Source: Tiliqua scincoides (taxonomy: Eukaryota; Chordata; Lepidosauria; Squamata; Scincidae). From it: a DNA stretch of 64,000 nucleotides. Shown in pieces: positions 35,653 to 44,836 of the stretch (position 1 is the first letter of the stretch; each line of letters begins with the position of its first letter). The position numbers and the translations under genes were made by a program. The DNA lies in the NCBI RefSeq assembly GCF_035046505.1, contig NC_089822.1:105594659-105658658 (forward strand). Direction: 5' to 3'. The notes under the pieces are model-generated. The model did no database searches. It worked only from the letters and a program-made list of their open reading frames with translations, and was not told the DNA's origin.

Positions 35653-35667
35653 TCAGTTGGTAAATGG

Positions 35668-35800
35668 AGTGTCGGAAGAGTTAGAACAGGCACAAGAAAT
35701 ATTTCTTCACCCAGCATGTGGAACTCCTTGCCACAGGATGTGGTGATGGTGTCTAGCCTGGATGCCTTTAAAGGGGAATTGGACAAATTGCATTGCTGGC
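35668..35800 (+). mobile_element. CR1 LINE C-terminal fragment
   Basis: ATGTGGAACTCCTTGCCACA then GGATGTGGTGATGG and GCCTTTAAAGGGG correspond to the WNSLPQDVV ... AFKRGLDKF end of the CR1 protein, here on the plus strand. Confidence 0.7.
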
Positions 35801-35961
35801 CGCACTGCCAGGCAGCAGGGGTCTGGGAGATCTGTGAGTACCACCAGACATCACCTCAAGTACCACTGGTTGAGAAACACTGCCTTAGCATATTGCTTCC
35901 AGTGACAAGACTTGTGACTAGAAGGGGAATTGCCTCTTCCTGGCTGGACATGGTTAACTAT

Positions 35962-36135
35962 GGGCACAATCCTACTTTCCAGCACTGACATAAGGGCAAT
36001 GCAGCTCCTAGGTAAGGAAACAAACATTCCCTTAATTTGAGGAGGCCTCCTTGAGTGACCCCCAACTGCAGGATGCAGCACACGTCCTATTGGCACAGCT
36101 ATGCCAGTGCTGGAAAGTGGGTTAGGATTGGGGCC
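35962..36135. mobile_element. Medium Harbinger-like MITE (174 bp), TAT flanks
   Basis: GGGCACAATCCTACTTTCC ... GGTTAGGATTGGGGCC, flanked on both sides by TAT. The interior AACAAACATTCCCTTAA and CCTATTGGCACAGC match the family. Confidence 0.65.
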
Positions 36136-36539
36136 TATGTTTATTTGCCAATGTTAATTTGCATTGCAACCATGTGCTTACTAATAACAATAAATAAGCC
36201 AGCATTTCCTGACTCGAAATGAAAATCCTGTTCCTATTTCCAAAGTCTGAGATCCTACAGTGCCCTATAGCTAGACTGAAGTAAGAATGTACACATCTGA
36301 AACTGATGGAAAACACATCAGAGCCCAGCCTTAGTGTTGTGCAGCTCATTATTTGTCCTCCTGGAATTAGATGTACTGTGCCAGAGGAGCACAGGGGCAA
36401 GGAGACTCTGTGATGCAATTGATAGGAATCTGGCACTGACTTTGGTTGCAGAAGGTGGTACTCACTAGTTTAGAACCCTGGAACTTGTGTGGAGAGGCAA
36501 AGATTCTTATCCAAGGCTCTTCTTGTCCTTTGGGCAAGG

Positions 36540-39500
36540 ATGAATTCCCTTGTGGTCCTCCTCTATCCTTTGCTGCTCGCATTATTTCACTATCATGTTG
36601 GTAAGTGGCTGAAAATCAGATTTTTTTTGTCTTTTATTATATAATGTGCGTGCGTGTATGTTAAAAGATGCCCTCGTCAATAACATCTTAGCTGGTGGAC
36701 TAGTTTTTCTTTTAAAAAGAGTTCAGTGAAATGCTATAGGCGTGTCAAGGTCCCATGCTGGGATGGATGTATTTCAAAGAGAATCTCTCAATATTGAATA
36801 TCTGGTTAACAGTTCTTTTAATGCTCTGATGGCAATGGCTGAGAAATGATTATAACCAAAAAAGTCACTCAGACTCTCAAATGTTTGAATGATAGGAATG
36901 TTTCATCTTAAGAAGAAAAAAAACTCACTCTAATGTTGCTTTGTTTCAGCTAGAGTGGATCAGCTTCTTCTAATATCTCCTCCCCCCCCCCCCCACTCAA
37001 GTTTATCATGTTTGGAGGGCCATGTTCTATTAAGCCTGTGCTTAATCATATGTGCTTAACATATGTGGAAGAAGGAGCTCTTTTAAACAGGAGCTAGGTA
37101 TTAGCATGTTGTTTACCAAGTTAGAGAACTGAGTTAAGAAGGTTGAGGTTTAGTGACTGTGTAATGCTTAACAATACTTATAGTACATTTTAGTGTGTTT
37201 TAGAGTATTCCATATCTTTTACTGGGGCCCTTGGAGACAAAGCCTTGCACTGGGCTCACCATGGCACTGAGGTCACATTGGGTGCTGCCACTGGGCTTGA
37301 AGGCTCAGGGGTCAGCCCGGGCAAGTAGGCCCTCAGCAAATACCCAGTTGTGTTACCAATGCCTGATACCACATCTGGGTGAGATTCAAAGCTTTGATTC
37401 TCTGCCTATACAACCACATTGGTGAGTGATGTATCAACTTGATGTTCCATTTCATAGATGCGATGGAAGAGTTCAGGGTGCGCCCTTTTGACAACATTAC
37501 TCTGCCCTGCCAGTTCACCTTTGTGGATAGCACAGATGGATTGTCCTTCACCTGGGAAAGGGAAGATATCAAGGAAGAACATGAAGTAGAAGATAAAGAA
37601 TTCTATAAATTTTTTGTTGGACTCCAAGACTTTTACCAGTTTTACCCAAAATTGATATACAGCTATAGTGACAACAGGGAACAGCAGGAGGAGCGGAATT
37701 CTCTGTATGAGGGGAGAGTCTCAGTAGACGAGGATGAGATTCCAGAGGGCAGCCTGGCACTCATCCTGGAGCAAGTACAGTTTTCTGATCAAGCTCTGTA
37801 CATATGTAAGGCTGTAAATACCAGGGGCAGGGGACAAAGGAAAATGAAACTCATTGTGGAAGGTAAGAATATTTGCATACACTGTTACAGAATATGTGCA
37901 GCTACAAAACATCTCAGCAACATTTATTTTATTTTTCACATTTATTACCACCCTTCCTCCAAGGAACTCAGGGTGATATGCATAGTTCTTCCCTTCCTTT
38001 TGTCCTCACAACAACTCTGTGAGGTAGGTGAAGCTGAGAGATAGTAACTGGCCCAAGGTCACCCAGGAAGCTTCATGGCTGAGCAGGGATTTGTACCTGG
38101 ATTTCCAGATTTAAGTCCAACTCCCAAACCACTGCACCATCCTGGCTCTCAAGAAAAGTAGGTTATAGGTGGTGGTGGGGAAGACTTGATTGAGAGGGAA
38201 ATTATGCATTATGTGTTAATTCCAAATAAAATAAAAGCCTCTCCAAGATTTTGAAAGCTAAAATAAAGACTGAATAATAAAGATACCAGAACATTTAATT
38301 TTCTACTGCTCCCTCATCCCCAAGGCTTTGGCAGGCCTTTATCCATGGCTCTAAATTAGGCTACAGAAGACCTGGGAGTCCTAGAAGTGTTCTTAAGGTG
38401 GGTGAGCCATGTACTCAGAATGTAATGAACATTGCCTTCTTCTCAGATGCATTTTTGTATCTGCTTATTTAATGGGGAAATAATAGCTGTGATATATTTT
38501 TATTAATATATTGTTAGACACCAACAATTTTCAGACCATAAATCTAAGAAAAACACAATCCTGTATGTTGGCTCAGAAGTAAACATCAATGAGTTCAGCA
38601 AAATTTGGGAACTTAGAAAAAGAAGCATGCACTATACCAATAGAGAGAAAACAGGGGCTCTAAGGGGCAGAATATCAAGAACTGAGTGCGTTTGTTACAT
38701 AGATCCCAGGTGTCACCCCCCCCTTTTAAGAAACAGATATTTTTAAGCAATCCCTTTTTGAACGTCATTATCATGAGGGACATAGTCAGGAAGAAGAAGC
38801 CATGTCTCCCGCTCACTCACAAAGACTGGCTTCAACCCTAAGCTATTACAAAATAAGCCATTCATTCAGCTGAGTTGCATAGGGCAAAATACAACAAAAC
38901 TCCAAAGGTACATCTGCCAGCCATTCAACAATAGTAATAAGAATTATTCTGATACTTAGGGTATACCACTGCAATTGGTAGACACATGGTCTCTAAGCAG
39001 TCTGCCTGTCGAAGGCTGTAATTTCAAATTAAACAATTGTAAAAGCAGGCCTGGTGCACTCTGTTGGCCAGTCACAAGTTATTTCTTAACATGTGAATAA
39101 CCAGACTAAGGGCCCAATCCTATCCAACTTTCCAGCACCGGTGCAGCTGCAATGTAGCCTCAAGGTAAGGGAACAAACATTCCCTTATCTTGAGGGAAAT
39201 CTATGACTGCCTCCCCACCATAGGATGCATCACACGCCCCATTGGCATTGCTGCACAGGCATTGGAAAATTGGATAGGATTGGGCCCTAAGGTTCCTCCT
39301 CCTGAGGAACTGGAGAGTCATATCCTTTGGTTGTATAGGAGAGAGAGCACAGAGGAGTAGGATGGGTATGAATTAAACAGAGTAAGGGAAATGAATGGGG
39401 AATGGATCACAAAAGACTGTCCACAAAAGAACAAAGCAAGAGGGAAATGAATAAAGTTTGGAAGAAATAGGTATCAACATGGAACTGAGCATCAGATATG

Positions 39501-41359
39501 GAAAGGAAGACAGAGCAGAAATGGGCCAAGTAGTTGAATGAGGTTTTTTCAGGAGAGAGTTTGTTGTGGATCGAAAGAAAAAAAAATCACAATGTTCTTG
39601 TGATCTTTTCCTTTCCAATGTTTCCTTTCTTCTGCAATCTATGTATTCAAGTGTTCTCTTATTTTTTCCTTCAGTAACTTGGATATTCTTTGAGAGTCAA
39701 GACTTGAGGAAGGGTCCGGCTGTTAAAAATATTTAGTAGTCATAATGTACAGAAAAGGATATCATTGTTGTCATAATTTTTAACCAACCCCCCCCCCCCT
39801 CCGTGACATTCAACTGCCCTCAATATTTTACAGATCCTTCAGGGCAACAAGCACATTCAATCTTCATCAGGGTGTTTTGGTTTCTTGTTGCAGAGCCCCC
39901 AGAGCAATTATTACTTTTCATCTGGTAATCGCTAATTGTTTTGTTTTTCCCCCATCACAATTAGATGCTGAAGAGCCACAGGTGCAGTTCAGCACAGTCA
40001 ATGATACACTTGTGGCCAAGTGCATCTCAGCAGGTTGGTACCACATGCCAAAGGTAACCTGGCGCAATCGAAAAGAAGAGGATCTGTCTAGCTACTCCAC
40101 CACAGAGATTCTGGAAGAAAAGCAAGATGGGTCCTACAGAGTAGTGTCCATCTTGAATTACCCTGTATTACTCCATGAGATCTACACTTGTCACATTGAA
40201 GAAGAAGATGTGCTTAACAGGCCTGTTAGATCCATCCACAAAGTTCCAAGTGAGTGCTTTATTACTGGAGGTTCCTGTTGAGTCTTGGAAGGAAAGAGGG
40301 GAGCAGGATGTAGGGAAATTAGGAGGGTTACCTGGGGGAAATAGACACTGGAAAAACCAGGGGTTTTGCAATCCTGAAAGGGGAGAAAGGAGGAGAACTG
40401 GGAGAATAAGAAGAGGAAATACTGAGGTTCCTGCTGCAGCACGAGACTGGAGCCGAACCATTGTTCTCTATAGCAGGGGTGCCCAAACCCCGGCCCTGGG
40501 GCCACTTGTGGCCCTCGAGGACTCCCAATGCGGCCCTCAGGGAGACCCTAGCTTCCAATGAGCCTCTGGCCCTCCGGAAACTTGCTGGAGCCCACACTGG
40601 CCCAAAACAACTGCTTTCAGCGTGAGGGTGACTGTTTGACCTCTTTTGTTAGCTGTGGGATGAGGGCTCCCTCCACCGCTTGCTGTTTCACATCTGTGAT
40701 GCAGTAGGGGCAGCAAAGGCCAGCCTTGCTTTGTGCAAGGCCTTGTATAGGCCTTGAGCTATTGCAAGACCTTCATTCATTCATATAAATTCCACCTCTA
40801 GTATATTAATTTATGTAAACTTATGTAAATTTATTCAAATTTTAAATGTAAATCAATTATTTTTTTCCCCGGCCCCCAACACAGTGTCAGAGAGATGATG
40901 TGGCCCTCCTGCCAAAAACTTTGGACACCCCTGCTCTATAGCTTGAACCAGCACTACAGGGAAGGAATGAGCTCAGTGGGCTGTGAAATCACTTCACTCA
41001 CCTGTGGAAAAAGCTGCCCTCTCCCACTATCTGATCAGTCTTAACTCATGCCCTCAACCTCAAAAATCACACAAAAAGATAAACAGCCTCCCCATCTTAA
41101 TCACAAGAGGGATCATTTATTTGTGACCTGAGACTAATCTCAGATCTTCCTAAATCAGTTAAAAATAGACTGAATGATACAGCCCAATTCTGTCTGGAAA
41201 CGGTGCCAATGGCACACTAAAACATAGGGATGCGGGCAGATGAGGTATTAAATAATGGTTGACTAATAACTTTTGGGGGCTTATTTGCAAAGTTGGACTG
41301 CGTTTTACTTTTTCTTTTTTCTAGAGAGGAAATACCATAATATGTACAATCACTATTAG
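36540..41359 (+). CDS. VTCN1: B7-family immunoglobulin protein, VTCN1 (B7-H4)-like, 4 exons
   Basis: Exons are 36540-36600 (signal peptide MNSLVVLLYPLLLALFHYHV), 37458-37862 (Ig V-set), 39965-40249 (Ig C-set) and 41325-41359 (tail). All introns are phase 1, as usual for Ig-domain genes. The V domain has LPCQF, FTWERE and SDQALYICKA; the C domain has VAKCIS, VTWRN and YTCHIEEED. About 261 aa, against 282 in human VTCN1. Position beside TRIM45 supports VTCN1 (in human TTF2-TRIM45-VTCN1-MAN1A2), and the tail PKRKYHNMY resembles the KRRSHLQ start of the human last exon. However, the annotated frame stops after KRKYHNMYNHY without a hydrophobic anchor; a different acceptor in the AGAGAG run (41323-41328) would open a frame to 41483 with a weakly hydrophobic segment. 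HHLA2 or another B7 member is a less likely alternative. Role by family: cell-surface ligand that restrains T cells. Confidence 0.75.
37917..38152 (-). mobile_element. tRNA-derived SINE (Sauria-SINE type)
   Basis: Reverse orientation: CCACCCTTCCTCCAAGGAAC, TCCTCACAACAACTCTGTGA, GCTTCATGGCTGAGCAGGG, then the tRNA-like head ending near CAAACCACTGCACCATCCTG. It lies directly downstream of the Ig V exon. Confidence 0.8.
39110..39287. mobile_element. Medium Harbinger-like MITE (178 bp), best-preserved copy
   Basis: The ends are GGGCCCAATCCTATCCAACT and AATTGGATAGGATTGGGCCC, an inverted repeat, with TAA on both sides (39107-39109 and 39288-39290). It is a useful reference for the family. Confidence 0.85.
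40474..40933 (+). mobile_element. hAT-type non-autonomous element, CAGGGGTGCCC family (460 bp)
   Basis: CAGGGGTGCCCAAACCCCGG ... CTTTGGACACCCCTG, flanked by a perfect 8-bp duplication CTCTATAG (40466-40473 and 40934-40941). It lies in the last intron of the B7-like gene. Confidence 0.88.
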
Positions 41360-41625
41360 AAATAGTGACCAACAGCTGGCCACAAGAAACCTACAAAGGG
41401 AAGCTGCTGCTTTGTTTATAACATGGACTCTTCAGCTTTGCAAAATACCTTTATGTAGCAGAAACGGGAGAAAAGTAACCTAAGTAGTAAAAACTCTGGT
41501 GAGAAGAGACTGCTGCATTCAGCTATCCAACATGAGGAGCATGAACACATCTGAAAAACCCAAACAAAACAATGGTTTGGTTTGCATTTTGTTTCTTAGC
41601 ATGAAGAGCCTGCAAGCTTCTGAAC

Positions 41626-41631
41626 AATAAA
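41626..41631 (+). promoter_or_regulatory. Poly(A) signal AATAAA of the B7-like gene
   Basis: It lies 267 bp after the annotated stop and 143 bp after the alternative stop, so both tails could share this 3' end. Confidence 0.6.
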
Positions 41632-41639
41632 GGCTGTCA

Positions 41640-42327
41640 ACTTAAAAGCAGGAGTCTGCCTCAGTTTTCATTTTATACACACTATCAACAGATTTTTTCC
41701 ATCCATATGTGTGCCTGTCCATCTTCCATGTGGACAGGCATGTTTGTGTCACAAAGCATGTGTTTTATATCTTCCACATTTTTGTACTCTAATAATTAGT
41801 TAGGTATATGTATACCAACAGAAACGGGAAAGGTTTAGGGATACAGGAATGTGAAAGCGGTTATGCGGAATCCCTAAATCAACAATGAATGTCAGTCTCA
41901 AACATTCAAGGGGATTTTAAAATGGCACATATTCTACATGAGCTAAATAAGATATCTAGCCAGTAACAGTTGTTGAAGATGAGAAAATTTTGGAGCACAC
42001 TTATTGCATGTTATTTAAGCATGCCTTAAGATAACTTCTAGTCTTACAAAATACCCAAGAGATAATAGGTTTTGTCTTTCCATTAGACCTCCTGCTCATT
42101 CTCTTCTGGAATAACCACAATGCTGCTGGTAAAGGATTTAGAGATAACAATGCATCTGCCAACAGTTGCTCACATATTTGTAAACATTGGGAAGGGTAGA
42201 TTTGTATTCTGTAACTGGACAGCAGCCCAATTCTATGCATGTCTACTCAGAGGTAAGTCTCTGAATTCAATGGGCCCAAGTCCCAGATGAGTATAAGACT
42301 GCAGCCTGGGAAGCTGCAGTGCAGCCT
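41640..42327. other. Intergenic; one short MITE, nothing else seen
   Basis: A worn short Harbinger-like copy spans about 42232-42306 (GCAGCCCAATTCTATGCATG ... GACTGCAGCC). No gene is seen. Confidence 0.45.
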
Positions 42328-42410
42328 GATATTCTTCTTGTTCTATAACAAGAAGATATTCTTCTTGTTCTATAACAAGAAGATATTCTTCTTGTTCTTA
42401 TCTTGTTAAG
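42328..42410. repeat. Three 27-bp tandem units, each a hairpin
   Basis: The unit GATATTCTTCTTGTTCTATA(ACAAGAA) starts at 42328, 42355 and 42382. CTTCTTGTT pairs with AACAAGAAG around a 4-base centre. The third unit is imperfect. Confidence 0.8.
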
Positions 42411-42568
42411 ATAACTAACATAATGGTGATGGAAGACAATACGTTTATTCGCAAATGCAGTTCATGTATTTTTGGAACAAGGTAAATAACATACATCCCT
42501 ACATTTCTGTAAATTTACAATACAATAATAACATTGCAGTAGTTTAGCAAGTTTGTCAATACTTAAGG

Positions 42569-42916
42569 CAGGACTTTTCAAACTGGGGCAATTGTGATGT
42601 CCCAGCCTGAGGGCCCTGGCCTCTTTTCCCTTAAGGGCCAGGGCAGAGAGGAGGCAGGCAGCGACATGATCCCCAGGATCGCGCCACTCGGGTCTGCAGG
42701 GGCTTGGCTGTACTTACCAGAGCCTCCTGCAGCCTCCCAGGGGTGCAGGGAGCCCCGCGCAACTTACGGTTTTGCGAAGGCAGGGCACAATCGCTCCACT
42801 TTCACTTCTAAAGCTTCAGGAGCCCTGCAGACAGTTGCACAGGAGGCTCTAGGGGCCTTCCCCCTCCCCCACAAGGACTCAGAGCAGTTCAAACTCCGAG
42901 AGTTTGAAAACCACTG
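42569..42916. mobile_element. hAT-type MITE, TTCAAACTGGGGCA family
   Basis: CAGGACTTTTCAAACTGGGG ... AGAGTTTGAAAACCACTG; the flanks ACTTAAGG and ATTTAAAG are a decayed 8-bp duplication. The interior CAGGATCGCGCCACT and CCTGAGGGCCCTGGCCTC is shared with 53901-54394. Confidence 0.7.
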
Positions 42917-43039
42917 ATTTAAAGGGTCGTATGAGTATTCTCTCATTGTGATTTCTTTCTCCTTCTTTGCAACTTTGGTCACGCTATTGTAATTCCTGTA
43001 ATTCCTGAGTGCTGCAGAGCTGACTGAAGTTTTTACAAA

Positions 43040-44836
43040 TATTTTCAATTTATCTCTGTCACAGTGCTCTGTCCCTACTCGCTTGAAGACATCTGTTATA
43101 GTGCCAGTTCCTAAGCAGACAGTAGTTGCTTCTCTCAATGATTATCGACCTGTGGCTCTAACTTCGGTAATTATGAAGTGTTTTGAGAGGCTGGTGTTGA
43201 AACATATTAAGTCTGGTCTTCCACCCACCTTGGATCCTTGTCAATTTGCATACAGGAGTAATAGGTCGACTGATGATGCCATCTCTATTGTTTTACATAC
43301 AGTCCTTCGTCATTTGGAACAATGGGGTACATATGTACGGCTGTTGTTTGTGGATTATAGTTCTGCTTTTAACACCATTCTACCTAGCAGGCTGTTTTTT
43401 AAAATGACTAGTTTGGGCATATAGCAAGACATTTGTCTGTGGATAAAGAACTTTTTGACAAATAGGCCACAGTCAGTTAGGATGGGCTCTTATCATTCTT
43501 CCACTCTGCTATTAAATACAGGAGCTCCCCAAGGCTGTATGCTGAGCCCCTTCCTCTATTCCCTGTATACACATGATTGTACCCCATCACATAACACCAA
43601 TGAAATTATAAAATTTGCAGACAAATTTTACAGTGGTGGGGCTTGTTAGCAGGAATGATGAGTCTGCTTATAGGAAAGAGGTACAGGAGTTGTTATTGTG
43701 GTGCAAAGAAAATAATCTCTCACTTAACATCAAAAAAACTAAAGAACTTATAATTGACTTCTGGAAAAAGAGGGATGTACACACACCATTATACATAAAT
43801 GGTGAGGAGGTGGAGAGGGTTGCTAGTTTCAAATTCCTAGGTATTTACATCACAGAGGACCTCTCACAGACTATTAACACCAGTATGTTGATAAAAAAGG
43901 CACAAAAGCGGTTATATTTTCTGAGGAAGCTTGGGAGGTTAAATTTGTCACAGCAGCTGCTTGTGTCTTACTATCGTTGCACCATTGAGAGTGTCCTAAC
44001 CTATATCTTGGTGTGGTACGGAAATTGCTCTGCAGGGGACAAAAACGCTCTGCAGAGAATTACGCGTATTGAGATCGAGCAGCACATCATCAACCTTCAT
44101 GTACCAGCTTTGGAGGCCATCTATACATCTTGCTGTCTGCAGAAGTCACATAGTATTCTGAGAGACCCCTTCCATCCAGCTCATAAGTTCTCTGAATTGT
44201 TGCCTTTGGGTAGACGATACAGAACTATTAGAGCACGCACCACACGATTCCTGAACAGTTTTTATCCCACAGCCATAATTACGTTGAATAAGGCAATATA
44301 GTTGTTACTATGCAGGAGGTCTGGTCTAGAGGGTAGAGCCTCCGTCTGCCTGAAGATAACATCCACAAGGTCGCCAGTTCGAGGCCACCGGCACCGTGCG
44401 ACCTTGAAGCAACTGACAAGCTGAAGCCGAGCTATTTCCAGCTGCTCTAAGTGTGGGAGGATGGAGGCCAGGATGCAAAGCCAGATCGGAATGAAACACC
44501 TTGAATGTAGAACCGTCTTTCAAATTGTAAAAATCCCTATTTAATAAGGGATTTAAATAAAAGCCTGCCTATGTAAACCGCCTTGAATGAAGTCTTGAAT
44601 AAAGACCAAGAAAGGCAGTATATAAATACCTGTTATTATTATTATTATTATGCTCGTGGGCATTATGGTCTGTTATACTGTTTTATATTATGATGCATGT
44701 TGTATAGAATGTGTGGGTGAGTGTGTAGAGTGTGACTGTTGGAACTGTAATATATAGTTATGCTTATATCTCAAAGGTGCATACATTTCATTGTGCTGTA
44801 GCATAATGACAATAAAGTTACTACTACTACTACAAT
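43040..44836 (+). mobile_element. L2-type LINE, reverse transcriptase region and 3' tail
   Basis: Plus-strand open frames at 43083-43424, 43455-43649 and 43615-44301 give non-LTR reverse transcriptase blocks in order: [69 protein letters not shown], a damaged FADD box ([10 protein letters not shown]), then FLGIYITEDLSQTINT and YGNCSAGDKNAL. At least two frame changes and the lost catalytic Asp pair make it inactive. The 3' end reads ATGACAATAAAGTTACTACT with an ACT repeat tail, as in L2-type elements. It is 5'-truncated, with no endonuclease. A SINE interrupts its 3' UTR. Confidence 0.85.
44307..44654 (+). mobile_element. tRNA-derived SINE nested in the L2 3' UTR
   Basis: A-box-like TCTAGAGGGTAGAGCCTCCG and B-box-like GGTCGCCAGTTCGAGGCC mark a tRNA-like head. 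The body runs to GCCTTGAATGAAGTCTTG, AAGAAAGGCAGTATATAAAT and a TTA repeat tail. It is a different family from the Sauria-type SINEs above. L2 sequence resumes after it. Confidence 0.75.

Noticed and set aside
36540-41359. HHLA2 or CD276 identity for the B7-like gene
   Set aside because: Not excluded, but a single V-C pair, the position next to TRIM45 and the basic KRK tail start fit VTCN1 better.
44320-44390. tRNA gene
   Set aside because: The A and B boxes are present but no cloverleaf with a proper acceptor stem forms, and a SINE body and TTA tail follow.
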